Positions 16,319 to 25,971 of a DNA stretch of 64,000 nucleotides are shown here, in pieces. The notes below the pieces were generated by a model that saw only the letters and a list, made by a program, of their open reading frames with translations, was not told the DNA's origin and ran no database searches. Where the stretch lies: contig DAOLDD010000019.1 in the NCBI GenBank assembly GCA_035327585.1, positions 1 through 64,000 of the forward strand, given 5' to 3'. This DNA is from JAMLJG01 sp035327585 (GTDB lineage: Bacteria > Verrucomicrobiota > Kiritimatiellia > CAIVKH01). A program made the position numbers and the translations under genes. Each line of letters starts with the position of its first letter. The first letter of the stretch is position 1.

Positions 16319-17356
16319 ATGGCACGCACCGTAACGCTGTTCACCGGGCAATGGGCCGACCTGCCCCTCGCGGAGCTTGCCCCGCTCGTCAAGCAGATGG
16401 GTTATGACGGCGTCGAACTCGCCTGCTGGGGCGATCACTTCGACGCGCAGGCGGCGCTGAAGAGCGACGCCTATGTCGCGGAGAAATGGGCGCTGCTTGC
16501 GAAGCACGGGCTCACCTGCAATGCAATCTCGACCCACCTCGTCGGCCAGGCGGTCTGCGACCGCATCGACGAGCGCCACCAAGCGATCCTGCCCTCCCAC
16601 GTCTGGGGCGATGGCGATCCCGAGGGCGTACGGCGCCGCGCCGCGGAGGCGGTCAAGGCGACGGCGCGTGCGGCGCGGAAGTTCTTCAACGCAAAACCGG
16701 GGCGCGCAGGCAGCGACGATTTCCCTGCAGTGGTGAACGGCTTCACCGGCTCCAGCATCTGGCACGCGCTCTATGCGTTCCCGCCGACGAGCCAGGCGTA
16801 TCTCGAAAAGGGATTCCAGGACTTCGCCGCGCGCTGGACGCCGATCCTGGATGTCTTCGAGGCGGAAAACGTCAATTTCGCACTGGAGGTGCACCCCACC
16901 GAAATCGCGTTCGACATCGCGTCCGCGGCGCGCGCCGTGAAGGCCGTGAACGGACACAAACGCTTCGGGTTTAACTACGACCCGTCGCACCTCGGCTACC
17001 AGGGTGTGGACTACGTAAAGTTCATCCGCCAGTTCGCCGACCGCATCTATCACGTCCACATGAAGGACGTCTGGTGGGGTCACGGCGACGGCACGGTGGG
17101 CGTGTTTGGCGGGCACACAGATTTCGGCACGCCCGCGCGCTACTGGGATTTCCGCTCGCTCGGCCACGGCGACATCCGCTTCGAGGACATCATCGTCGCG
17201 CTGAACGACATCGGCTACGCCGGCCCGCTCTCGGTGGAGTGGGAGGACGGGCGCATGGACCGCGTACACGGCGCGACGGAAGCCGCGGCGTTCGTGCGCA
17301 AACTGGACTTCAAACCCAATCAGGCCGCGTTCGACGCAGCCTTCGCGAAGAAATGA
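16319..17356 (+). CDS. Sugar phosphate isomerase/epimerase (xylose-isomerase-like TIM barrel)
   Basis: This 345-aa protein has the metal-binding pattern of the AP endonuclease 2 / xylose isomerase-like family: Glu in ALEVHPTE, Asp/His in NYDPSHL, His in YHVHMKDV and Glu in SVEWED. These enzymes interconvert or epimerise sugars; the substrate is unknown. AAGGAG precedes the ATG. A Gfo/Idh oxidoreductase follows on the same strand, a frequent pairing in PVC sugar catabolism or cyclitol pathways. Confidence 0.88.
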   Translation: MARTVTLFTGQWADLPLAELAPLVKQMGYDGVELACWGDHFDAQAALKSDAYVAEKWALLAKHGLTCNAISTHLVGQAVCDRIDERHQAILPSHVWGDGDPEGVRRRAAEAVKATARAARKFFNAKPGRAGSDDFPAVVNGFTGSSIWHALYAFPPTSQAYLEKGFQDFAARWTPILDVFEAENVNFALEVHPTEIAFDIASAARAVKAVNGHKRFGFNYDPSHLGYQGVDYVKFIRQFADRIYHVHMKDVWWGHGDGTVGVFGGHTDFGTPARYWDFRSLGHGDIRFEDIIVALNDIGYAGPLSVEWEDGRMDRVHGATEAAAFVRKLDFKPNQAAFDAAFAKK

Positions 17357-17439
17357 AACAACCGCAGATTGACGCAGAGGCACGCAGATATGGGATCATT
17401 CAGTCACATCTGTGTTGATCCGTGTTCATCTGCGGTTTC
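17355..17439. repeat. Imperfect hairpin with ~10-bp period
   Basis: The left arm (17355-17392) starts in the isomerase stop codon region and iterates CGCAGA; the right arm (17405-17439) is its imperfect inverse. It fills the gap between the isomerase and Gfo/Idh genes and would reduce or end read-through between them. Confidence 0.65.
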
Positions 17440-17470
17440 CTGAATCAGCATCACGTGGAGAAGTTACCCA

Positions 17471-18637
17471 ATGAAACGTAAATTACGGATGGGCATGGTG
17501 GGCGGCGGGCGGGACGCGTTTATCGGCGCGGTGCACCGCATGGCGGCGAATCTCGATGGGCAGGTTGAACTGGTCGCGGGCTGTTTTTCGTCGGACGCGG
17601 CCAAGAGCAAGGCATCGGGCGAGGATCTGTTCCTCGACCCGAAGCGGGTCTACACGAGTTACGAGGACATGGCCGCGAAGGAAGCGGCGCTGCCGGCGGA
17701 GGCGCGGATCGACTTTGTGTCGATCGTGACGCCGAACCACCTGCACGCGCCGGTCGCCACGGCGTTCCTGCGCAAGGGTTTCCACGTGGTCTGCGACAAG
17801 CCGATGACCACGACCCTCGCGGAAGCCGTCGCGCTGCGCGAGGAGGTGCGCAAGAGCGGCAAGGTCTTCGCGCTGACACACAACTACACCGGCTATCCGA
17901 TGGTGAAACAGGCGCGCGAGTTCGTGCGCAGCGGCGCGATCGGCGACATCCTCAAGGTCGTCGCGGAATACCCGCAGGGCTGGCTGTTGGACGCCATCGA
18001 GCAGGAGGGCCAGAAGCAGGCGGCGTGGCGCACCGACCCCGCGCGCGCCGGCGCCTCGTGCTGCATCGGCGACATCGGCACCCACGCCGAGAACCTCGGG
18101 CGCTACATCACCGGCCTTGAAATCGACGCCCTGTGCGCGCACTTCACCACGTTCATCCCCGGCCGACAGCTGGAGGACGACGGCAATCTGCTGGTGAAAT
18201 ACAAGGGCGGCGCCGTCGGCATTCTCTACGCCTCGCAAATCAGCACGGGCGAGGAGAACAACCTCGCCATCCGCATCTACGGCACGAAGGGGTTCCTCGC
18301 CTGGCAGCAGGAACACCCGAACGAATTGAAGTTCCAGCCCAAGGGCGAACCGGCGCGCATTCTGCGCCGCGGTAACGGCTATGTCGGCGACGCGGCGAAG
18401 AAATTCACGCGCCTGCCCGCGGGCCACCCCGAGGCATTCATTGAGGCGTTCGCCAACATCTACCTCGAAGCGGTCGCGCACATCCGCGACGCGATCGACG
18501 GAAAAAATGGCGGCGCCTACGACCACCCCACGGTGGACGATGGTGTGTACGGCATGGCATTCATTGAGTCCGCCGTGGCCTCGGCTGCTTCCGACAGCAA
18601 GTGGACGGCCTTCACGAAAACGGCAGGACCCCGCTAG
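17471..18637 (+). CDS. Gfo/Idh/MocA family oxidoreductase
   Basis: This 388-aa NAD(P)-dependent sugar dehydrogenase-like protein has a Rossmann start (MGMVGGGRDAFIGAVHR) and the family core FHVVCDKPMTTTLAEA (CDKP, with the conserved lysine). A second-domain region contains DIGTHAENL, where the Asp and His are the usual catalytic residues. Substrate unknown; the neighbour isomerase suggests both act on one sugar. It is convergent with the downstream glycosyltransferase gene, sharing the stop sequence CTAG (18634-18637). Confidence 0.92.
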   Translation: MKRKLRMGMVGGGRDAFIGAVHRMAANLDGQVELVAGCFSSDAAKSKASGEDLFLDPKRVYTSYEDMAAKEAALPAEARIDFVSIVTPNHLHAPVATAFLRKGFHVVCDKPMTTTLAEAVALREEVRKSGKVFALTHNYTGYPMVKQAREFVRSGAIGDILKVVAEYPQGWLLDAIEQEGQKQAAWRTDPARAGASCCIGDIGTHAENLGRYITGLEIDALCAHFTTFIPGRQLEDDGNLLVKYKGGAVGILYASQISTGEENNLAIRIYGTKGFLAWQQEHPNELKFQPKGEPARILRRGNGYVGDAAKKFTRLPAGHPEAFIEAFANIYLEAVAHIRDAIDGKNGGAYDHPTVDDGVYGMAFIESAVASAASDSKWTAFTKTAGPR

Positions 18638-19776
18638 GACGTCGACCGAGCGCTGCGCAGAGCAGCCAGCGTAAGGGATGCCGTTCGCTCCCAAAGGAAC
18701 TGAGCTGCGCGGGTGCGGCCGGCCTGCGTGAGCTGCCGCCGGGTCGCGGGCTTCATTCGCGCCAAGTCCAGCAGCGCGGCGGCCCACGCGCCCGGATCGC
18801 GCCCGTCCGCGTAGCGGCAGGCATCGCCGCCGACTTCGCGGGTTGAGCCCTCGCCTGTGGCGAGCACGGGCGTGCCCGCCTGCATCGCTTCGAGCAGGGG
18901 CAGGCCGAAGCCCTCGTAGAGCGACGGGAATACAAACGCATCCGCGGCCTGATACAGCGCAATCAGATCGTCCCGTGAAACACCGTTGATCCGGTGAACC
19001 CGACCCGCCGGTGCGGCGGCGAGCGCCTGTTGTAGCGCGGGCTCGCCCCGGCGCGGCTTGCCGATCAGCAGGAGTCGATGCGGCATGTCGCCGGCGGCAA
19101 GACGGAACGCGTTCACGAGCAGGGGCAGATTCTTGTGCGGATACGAATGGGCCACACTCAGGAAAAACGGCGAATCGGCGCCGAGGAACCGCCTTCGTGC
19201 ATCCACCCGGCGCGCGTCTCCAACATCTTCGCCAAATCGCGGGTCCACGCCCAGCGGCGTCACTTGGAGACGTTCCGCCGCGACGCCGGTCTCCCGCACG
19301 ATTTCATCGCGCGAAAATTCAGAGATCGCGAGAATGTGTGCCGCCCGGCGCACGGCCATCGACACGAGCGCATGGGTGGTCCAGCGCGCAACGAGCGAAA
19401 GGTCGTCGGGATGCGTCCGGTATTGCATATCGAGAATCGAGACGACCTGCGGGCATGACGCCACGGCGGGCATCGTATAGCCGGGCGACCAGAGCACATC
19501 AGCCCCCAGCCGCTTCACCAGACGCGGCAGCGCGGTTTGCTCCGCGATGATGCGGGCATAGCGGTTTGCCGCCCGGACGTGCAGCAGATGCACCACCACG
19601 TGGGGATGCGCGGAATAGCGATGGCGAAGAAATTCATAATTCTCGCGATTCGCGACGAGATGCAATGCGACGCCCGGTTCCGTCCCGGCGAGCGCGCGCA
19701 GCGTTTCGCAGACATAGGTCTCCGACCCGCCGACTTCGCCGGGAATCAGGAACAACAGATTTACGGCCACCTTCAT
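18634..19776 (-). CDS. GT4 family glycosyltransferase
   Basis: This 380-aa GT-B glycosyltransferase has an N-terminal GGSETYV loop, the acceptor-domain ending SILDMQYRTHPDDLS, a donor domain with SVAHSYPHKN, and the E-x7-E region SLYEGFGLPLLEAM. It transfers sugar from a nucleotide donor, probably to cell-surface glycan. The ATG at 19776 overlaps the stop of the upstream GT2 gene by 4 bp. It is the downstream half of a two-gene unit. Confidence 0.92.
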   Translation of the reverse strand: MKVAVNLLFLIPGEVGGSETYVCETLRALAGTEPGVALHLVANRENYEFLRHRYSAHPHVVVHLLHVRAANRYARIIAEQTALPRLVKRLGADVLWSPGYTMPAVASCPQVVSILDMQYRTHPDDLSLVARWTTHALVSMAVRRAAHILAISEFSRDEIVRETGVAAERLQVTPLGVDPRFGEDVGDARRVDARRRFLGADSPFFLSVAHSYPHKNLPLLVNAFRLAAGDMPHRLLLIGKPRRGEPALQQALAAAPAGRVHRINGVSRDDLIALYQAADAFVFPSLYEGFGLPLLEAMQAGTPVLATGEGSTREVGGDACRYADGRDPGAWAAALLDLARMKPATRRQLTQAGRTRAAQFLWERTASLTLAALRSARSTS

Positions 19777-20603
19777 TCGGTCCTGTCTGCCCGCGCACGG
19801 CGGGTCATCCATGTGTAGCTCGCCACGATCCCCCAGCGCACGCCGAGATGAATCAGGGTCTGCGGCGAAAAACGGCCTGCATCCGCGCGCGCCGCCTCGT
19901 ATTCCTCCCGGAACTGCCGGGCAAAGTGCTGGCCGCTGATCGAGGCCGGATGCCAGCGAAAGGACGCCAGCGGCGACCCCGGGACGCGTACCGCCGGGCC
20001 CTGGCGCAGCAGGCGGAGGAAAAATTCGTAGTCGAAGGCCGCCTTCAAATCCTCGCGCAAGGGGCCGGCGGACTCGACCGCGGACCGGCGAAAGAGCGTC
20101 GCGGGTTGTGAAATATAATTGATGCACTGGAAGGTGAAGCGAGAGGAGAACGGGAAAAAGCATTCCTTGAAGCGGGTGATGCCCTTTCGGATTTCGTGAT
20201 CGGATTCGTCTATGATCGTGCAGCGTCCGAAGAGCAGCGCGGCGTCGGGCCGCCGCTGGGCGACGGAGACCGCGCGGGCCAGCGCGCCGGGGGCATACAG
20301 GTCGTCGGCGTTCAGCCACCCCACCCAATCGCCGCTCGCGACGCGCAGTCCCTTGTTGATGGCATCGGCGGGACCCCGGTCCGCCTCGATCACGAGGTGG
20401 TCGATCCCGTCGCGATGGCGGTCGAGAATCGCGTGCGAGCCGTCGGTGCTGCCGCCGTCGAGCACGATGTGCTCCAACTCGACGCCCGGTACGCGCTGCG
20501 CGTGAATGCTGCGGAGGCAGGCATCCAAATGCGCCGCGCCGTTCCAGTTCGGGGTTATGATGCTGATCTTCAACGTCGGGAGATTGCCGAAAACTGGTGG
20601 CAT
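19773..20603 (-). CDS. GT2 family glycosyltransferase
   Basis: This 276-aa GT-A enzyme has the nucleotide-binding ITPNWNGAAHL, then GSTDGS, and the metal-binding LNADDL. The WcaA-like C-terminal half contains YISQPATLFRRSAV and FDYEFFLRLL. I place the start at ATG 20603, with TTG 20606 directly before it. It is translationally coupled to the GT4 gene. A GDP-fucose-synthase-like gene starts 60 bp away on the other strand, which suggests a surface polysaccharide locus. Confidence 0.9.
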   Translation of the reverse strand: MPPVFGNLPTLKISIITPNWNGAAHLDACLRSIHAQRVPGVELEHIVLDGGSTDGSHAILDRHRDGIDHLVIEADRGPADAINKGLRVASGDWVGWLNADDLYAPGALARAVSVAQRRPDAALLFGRCTIIDESDHEIRKGITRFKECFFPFSSRFTFQCINYISQPATLFRRSAVESAGPLREDLKAAFDYEFFLRLLRQGPAVRVPGSPLASFRWHPASISGQHFARQFREEYEAARADAGRFSPQTLIHLGVRWGIVASYTWMTRRARADRTE

Positions 20604-20663
20604 CAAATCGGAAACCGCCTATGATGACAACCGTCCAATTTTTGGCGACGCAAAGGAGCGGGC

Positions 20664-21626
20664 ATGAGTTTCTGGAACGGCAAGCGGGTATTGGTGACGG
20701 GCGGCTCGGGTTTCCTGGGGCACCACGTCATCGCGGAGCTTCAGCGGCGCGGCGCGCATAACATTCACGCCCCGCGCAGCCGCGAATATGACCTCCGCAA
20801 GCCGGAACATGTGCGCAAGTGCCTGGCCGAACTGCGCCCGAACATCATCATTCACATGGCGGCCGTGGTCGGCGGCATCGGCGCGAACCGCATGCACCCG
20901 GGCCAGTTCTTTTTCGACAACGCGGCGATGGGCATCCACCTCATTGAGGAGGCGCGCCTCGCGGGCGTCGAGAAGATGACGAACCTCGGCACGATCTGCG
21001 CTTATCCGAAATTCACACCGGTCCCCTTTCGCGAAGCCGAACTGTGGAATGGGTATCCGGAGGAGACGAACGCGCCGTATGGGCTCGCGAAGAAGATGAT
21101 GCTCGTGCAGGGCCAGGCGTACCGGCAGGAATATGGCTTCAACTCAGTCTTCCTGTTGCCGGTGAACCTCTACGGGCCGCGCGACAACTTTGACCCGGAC
21201 AGTTCACACGTCATCCCCGCGCTGATCCGCAAGGCGCTGGAGGCGAAGGAAAGCGGCGCGACGGAGATGGTCTGCTGGGGCACGGGTTCCGCCACGCGCG
21301 AATTCCTGTATGTGGAGGATTGCGCGCGGGCGATCGTGATGGCCACGGAACGCTATGAGGGAATTGACCCGGTCAATCTCGGCAGCGGCATGGAAATCAG
21401 CATCCGCGACCTGTCCGTGCTGATCGCTCGCCTCTGCGGCTTCACAGGCAAACTGGTTTGGGACAGCACCAAACCGGATGGCCAGCCGCGCCGCTGCCTC
21501 GACACCACCTCCGCCGCGGAGAAATTCGGATTCCGCGCCGAGGTCCCCTTCGAGGAAGGCCTGAAGCGCACGATCGCCTGGTATCTCGAGAACCGCCACA
21601 CCGCCGCGGCGACTGCGCACAAATAG
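20664..21626 (+). CDS. GDP-L-fucose synthase-like NAD-dependent epimerase/reductase
   Basis: This 320-aa short-chain dehydrogenase has VTGGSGFLGHHV (NADP site), the catalytic tyrosine and lysine in APYGLAKKM, and the GDP-fucose-synthase-like NLGTICAYP and LLPVNLYGPRDNF segments. It probably makes GDP-L-fucose or a related GDP-deoxysugar from a 4-keto intermediate. No GDP-mannose dehydratase is nearby. AAAGGAG precedes the ATG. A TATGAT box lies at 20619-20624, about 40 bp upstream. Confidence 0.88.
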   Translation: MSFWNGKRVLVTGGSGFLGHHVIAELQRRGAHNIHAPRSREYDLRKPEHVRKCLAELRPNIIIHMAAVVGGIGANRMHPGQFFFDNAAMGIHLIEEARLAGVEKMTNLGTICAYPKFTPVPFREAELWNGYPEETNAPYGLAKKMMLVQGQAYRQEYGFNSVFLLPVNLYGPRDNFDPDSSHVIPALIRKALEAKESGATEMVCWGTGSATREFLYVEDCARAIVMATERYEGIDPVNLGSGMEISIRDLSVLIARLCGFTGKLVWDSTKPDGQPRRCLDTTSAAEKFGFRAEVPFEEGLKRTIAWYLENRHTAAATAHK

Positions 21627-21638
21627 GACGACCAACCC

Positions 21639-22448
<810 letters not shown>

Positions 22449-22620
22449 GGCTGCCTCCTTGCGCTAGGATACGACAGCCCGCGTGCGGCGCAACGCGGAA
22501 CCTGCACAAAAATACTGGACGCCGCGCGCGGCTTGCCCTACAACAACGCCCTTTTCCGCCGGGGCAGGCGGAGCCCGGGCCCCAGTTGGACGGGATTTGA
22601 AGAAAAGGATCGGAACACCA

Positions 22621-22814
22621 TGCCCAAACATAAAACGAAAAAAGCCATCGCCAAGCGGTTCCGTCGCTCGGGAACAGGAAAAATCCTGCGCCCCCACGGC
22701 GGCAAGAGCCACCTCGCTTCCAGCAAGTCGCGCAAGCGCAAGCGCCAGTTGCGCCGCGCCGCGGTTGTGGGAGAGCCGGTAGCCAAGAAACTTTCGATTC
22801 TGCTGGGCAAGTAA
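22621..22814 (+). CDS. rpmI: Ribosomal protein bL35
   Basis: This 64-aa, very basic protein starts MPKHKTKKAIAKRF and contains the RRSGTGKI region, as in bL35. It is followed 18 bp later by rplT, the usual order. The usual upstream partner infC is absent from this window. The 170-bp space before it may hold the promoter and a leader, but I cannot identify an L20-type control structure by eye. Confidence 0.95.
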
Positions 22815-22832
22815 CGCAGGGAGATTGAGACC

Positions 22833-23198
22833 ATGCCACGAGCAACAAACGCACCCGCATCCCGCACGCGCCGCAAACGGCGCCTGACACTTGCCAAAGG
22901 CTTCTATGGGGGCCGCAGCAAGCGATTCCGCCAGGCTACCGAGGCCGTGGACCGCGCGATGGTACAGGCCACGAAGCACCGCAAGGAACGCAAACGAGAC
23001 TTCCGCGCGCTCTGGATCACGCGCCTCGCGGCGGCCTGCCGCCCGCACGAGATCACCTACAGCCGCCTGATCGAAGGCCTCACGAAGGCCGGCATCCTGC
23101 TCAACCGCAAGATGCTTTCGGAAATCGCGATTCACGACCCCGAGGGCTTCGCCTCGATCGTCGGCCTCGCCAAGGCGGCGAAGGTCAAAGCGGCCTAG
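22833..23198 (+). CDS. rplT: Ribosomal protein bL20
   Basis: This 121-aa large-subunit protein has the typical KGFYGGRSKRFRQA and HRKERKRDFRALWITR segments. bL20 is needed for early 50S assembly and in many bacteria represses its own operon. The gene ends 2 bp before a strong terminator hairpin. Confidence 0.97.
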   Translation: MPRATNAPASRTRRKRRLTLAKGFYGGRSKRFRQATEAVDRAMVQATKHRKERKRDFRALWITRLAAACRPHEITYSRLIEGLTKAGILLNRKMLSEIAIHDPEGFASIVGLAKAAKVKAA

Positions 23199-23200
23199 TC

Positions 23201-23234
23201 AAAAAGCGGGCGTTTTAACGAGCGTCCGCTTTTT
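23201..23234 (+). terminator. Rho-independent terminator of rpmI-rplT
   Basis: AAAAAGCGGGCG (23201-23212) pairs with CGTCCGCTTTTT (23223-23234), followed by a further T-rich end. The loop is about 10 nt, and one G-T wobble is present. It starts 2 bp after the rplT stop. Confidence 0.85.
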
Positions 23235-23252
23235 CTTCCCATCGACAGGCGG

Positions 23253-23258
23253 TATAGT
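23253..23258 (+). promoter_or_regulatory. -10 box of a leaderless-type promoter
   Basis: TATAGT ends 6 nt before the ATG at 23265 and no Shine-Dalgarno is present. The expected -35 would fall in the T-run of the rplT terminator and is poor. Confidence 0.4.
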
Positions 23259-23264
23259 CCGGGC

Positions 23265-24701
23265 ATGACCGCCCGCGTACTCATTTGCTGTCTGTTGCTT
23301 GCCGCGCCTCCGTTGCGCGCCGCGGCCCGGATGGAATTGCCGGCCCGAGCGCCCCTCGCGTTCGATTCGCTTTCCGCGATGTTCGAGGAGCGACTCAGCA
23401 CACAGGAGTGGCGGCGGGCGGAATTCGAGTTCCCGCTCGAGTTCCAGTTACAAGACGGTACGGTGCTTCCCCTTCGGCTCACCCTGGTCGACTTGGAATC
23501 CGGGGAGGAAACACGCCTCACGCCAGCCGTCTGGTTCGAGGTGGAGAACCGCCAGCGCTGGGGCGGGCGCGCGTTGGAAATCGACTGGCTGTTGATCGCC
23601 GACCGCGAGACTTCTCCGGTCGCACGCACAACGTATTCCATCCAGCTCAAGGCCGCCGCGCCGCGCTTTGTACGCCTCGTGGCCGGTATTGAAATGGAAC
23701 TCGCAGGCTGGACCTGGTCGACCGCGAAGACACCCGCACGGCGCTTGAATCGCACGGAAGGCGAAGTGTCGGACGCGATACCGACCCCGCTCGGCGCCCG
23801 CGGAGAACGAGCCCGCGTAAATGTCGTCACCCTCACCCACCCGGACCGCTCCATCACACTGATGGAGGACACCCGGGAACCGCGCCTCTTCGATATCATC
23901 GTGCACCCGGCGGAAGGATTCGCCGGCATCCACGTTGAAACAGCGCTATCGCCCCACACCGTGCAATTCCCCGGGCGCGCGGTATTCCGATTCAGCCTCG
24001 CGAGCCCGGCACCCGAAACGATCCCGGAACTCGACGCACCCACGGTCGCAGCGCCACCCGCCATGACCGGCGACGATTTGTTCACGCGCATCGCGGAGAC
24101 ACCCTATCCGCTTGTGTTTGTCCCGCGTATGCGCGGCACGGACGCGGTGGGGGCGCCGTCGGCGTGGACGCCCATCCCCTTCACCGCGCGAACGGAGGAG
24201 GATCCGGATCCCATCATCGCCACGGAGCGCTCACGACCGGAGCCCGACTTCGGCGACCCCGCGAATTTCGCACGCGACGCGAGGGTTCGCATCACCGCCC
24301 CCACGTCCGAATCCGGCGCCGACCCCGAATTGCTCGCGGACGGCATTCTTTCGCACGAACGGCGCGACATGGAACCCGGAGGTTGGCGCTCCACGGACGC
24401 GGAGGCGCCGCACCGCATTCATATCGATTTTCCGGCGCCGACGGCGTTGCAGGAACTGGCGCTGCACTGGCCCGTAATCGACGGCGTCCCGCGCACTCCG
24501 CGCACGCTGCGCGTCATCGGCCACAGTGCCGCCGGAACATGGATCGCATGGCCGGAGCGGACGACCGAAGCCCCGGCGACCATCACGCGCATCGAGCTCG
24601 GCTCGTCGCAACTCAAACGCCTGACCCTGGAGATGCCCGCCGGCCACGGTCCGGACGACGATCCCAACCGCTTGTGGATTTGGGAGTTGGAACTGCGTTG
24701 A
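23265..24701 (+). CDS. Secreted protein with C-terminal discoidin-like region (DUF3999-like)
   Basis: This 478-aa product has a signal peptide (about residues 1-20), a beta-rich middle, and a C-terminal part from about residue 345 resembling an F5/8-type discoidin domain (LLADGI start, HRIHIDFPAP, LRVIGHSA). The overall layout resembles DUF3999 proteins. Discoidin-like domains usually bind carbohydrate or surfaces. No enzyme motif is seen. The ATG is placed 6 nt after a -10-like TATAGT. nagB follows with its own promoter inside the end of this gene. Confidence 0.65.
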   Translation: MTARVLICCLLLAAPPLRAAARMELPARAPLAFDSLSAMFEERLSTQEWRRAEFEFPLEFQLQDGTVLPLRLTLVDLESGEETRLTPAVWFEVENRQRWGGRALEIDWLLIADRETSPVARTTYSIQLKAAAPRFVRLVAGIEMELAGWTWSTAKTPARRLNRTEGEVSDAIPTPLGARGERARVNVVTLTHPDRSITLMEDTREPRLFDIIVHPAEGFAGIHVETALSPHTVQFPGRAVFRFSLASPAPETIPELDAPTVAAPPAMTGDDLFTRIAETPYPLVFVPRMRGTDAVGAPSAWTPIPFTARTEEDPDPIIATERSRPEPDFGDPANFARDARVRITAPTSESGADPELLADGILSHERRDMEPGGWRSTDAEAPHRIHIDFPAPTALQELALHWPVIDGVPRTPRTLRVIGHSAAGTWIAWPERTTEAPATITRIELGSSQLKRLTLEMPAGHGPDDDPNRLWIWELELR

Positions 24702-24726
24702 CAGCGTCTTAACAGAAAAGTAATAG
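24698..24726 (+). promoter_or_regulatory. Strong leaderless promoter of nagB
   Basis: TTGACA (24698-24703), a 17-bp spacer and TAATAG (24721-24726) are followed by 6 nt and the ATG at 24733. The -35 overlaps the stop codon of the preceding gene. No Shine-Dalgarno is present. This is the clearest example of a leaderless-type promoter in the window. Confidence 0.75.
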
Positions 24727-24732
24727 AAAACC

Positions 24733-25515
24733 ATGGAAGTCATCATCAAGTCGGATGCCCAATCCGCGAGCGTCGTGGCCGCTCGCCTCATCTCGCACCT
24801 GCTGCGGGAGAAACCCAACGCCGTACTCGGACTCGTCGCCGGACAATCGCCGATCCCGCTCTACACCGAGCTGGTGCGCAAGTACCGCGAAGGACACATC
24901 GACTTCAGTCGCGTGACGACGTTCAACCTGGACGAATTCGTCGGGATCGCGCCCGATCATCCCTCGTCCTACCGCAGCTTCATGTTCAAAAACTTTTTTG
25001 ACCACGTGAACATTCCGCGCGAGAACATCCACATTCCCGACGGCATGTCCTCGGATGTTCCGGAGTACTGCCGCCAGTACGAAACCGCGATCCGCAAAGC
25101 GGGCGGCATCGACCTGCAGATCCTTGGCATCGGCACGGAAGGCCACATTGGGTTCAACGAACCGACGTCTTCGCTGACGTCGCGCATGCGCACGAAGACG
25201 CTCACACCGCGCACCCGGCGCGACTTCGCCTCGCAATTCGGCGGCGAGGATCGCGTCCCGAACTACATCCTCACCATGGGCCTCGGCACCATCATGGAGG
25301 CGCGCCAGTGCATGCTGCTCGCGTTTGGAAAAAACAAGGCCAACGCCATCGCGCGCACAATTGAAGGACCTGTGACCTCGATGATGCCGGCCTCCGTTTT
25401 GCAGATGCACCCCGTGGTCAAGGTCTTCCTCGACAACCAGGCCTCCGCCCTGCTGCAAAACACCAGCTACTACCAGTGGGTCTATGACGGCAAGCCGGAG
25501 TGGCAGAAGTTTTAG
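24733..25515 (+). CDS. nagB: Glucosamine-6-phosphate deaminase
   Basis: NagB converts glucosamine-6-phosphate to fructose-6-phosphate and ammonia. The 260-aa protein has the phosphate-binding VAGQSPIPLY, the catalytic NLDEF, and the IGTEGHIGFNEP motif. The length is normal (E. coli 266). It stands alone, with a consensus promoter whose start point coincides with the ATG. A weak GCCAAA / TTTGGC hairpin (25542-25565) lies after it, facing the VapC-like gene. Confidence 0.95.
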   Translation: MEVIIKSDAQSASVVAARLISHLLREKPNAVLGLVAGQSPIPLYTELVRKYREGHIDFSRVTTFNLDEFVGIAPDHPSSYRSFMFKNFFDHVNIPRENIHIPDGMSSDVPEYCRQYETAIRKAGGIDLQILGIGTEGHIGFNEPTSSLTSRMRTKTLTPRTRRDFASQFGGEDRVPNYILTMGLGTIMEARQCMLLAFGKNKANAIARTIEGPVTSMMPASVLQMHPVVKVFLDNQASALLQNTSYYQWVYDGKPEWQKF

Positions 25516-25566
25516 GACTTCGCGACAGACGACAGCGCGGTGCCAAATCGGGGAAAAAGTTTGGCG

Positions 25567-25971
25567 TCAACTCCAGCGCTCAATTTCCAAGCCGGGCACT
25601 CGCTCGAACTCGCGAAGGTTGAACGTCGCCATGCGGAGGCCGTGCGCGAGGCAGGCAGACGCCAGCCATGCGTCGTGAACACCGATCATTAATCCGTTCC
25701 TCGATAGTTCCGCCCACAGTTGCGCGTGTGATCGCGCAGTTGCGAGATCAATCGGCAGGACCGGGATGGCTGAAAGTATCGCCTCGACAAAAGCCTGGCG
25801 TCGGGAACGGATACTCGGGTCCGCGGCACGGTGCACACCATGCAGCAACTCACTTGCCGTGATGACCGATATAAATGACGCCTCGGATTCGCGGTCTTTC
25901 ACGCGCTCGGCATAATCAGCCCCCGTTCGTTCCGCGTGGATGAGGATGCTGCTGTCGATCAGGATGCCCAT
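25567..25971 (-). CDS. PIN-domain toxin (VapC family)
   Basis: This 134-aa protein has the PIN-domain acidic residues in order: D6 (LIDSSILI), E41 (TASELLHGV), D100 (VHDAWLA) and N118 (FNLREF). VapC toxins are Mg-dependent RNases. The fourth position is Asn here rather than Asp, which is common. It overlaps the upstream antitoxin gene by 13 bp, the usual toxin-antitoxin order. Confidence 0.9.
   Translation of the reverse strand: MGILIDSSILIHAERTGADYAERVKDRESEASFISVITASELLHGVHRAADPSIRSRRQAFVEAILSAIPVLPIDLATARSHAQLWAELSRNGLMIGVHDAWLASACLAHGLRMATFNLREFERVPGLEIERWS

Noticed and set aside
22449..22620. Possible L20-type leader or riboswitch before rpmI
   Set aside because: I could not draw a convincing conserved pseudoknot or S8/L20-like site by eye, so it is not listed as a feature.
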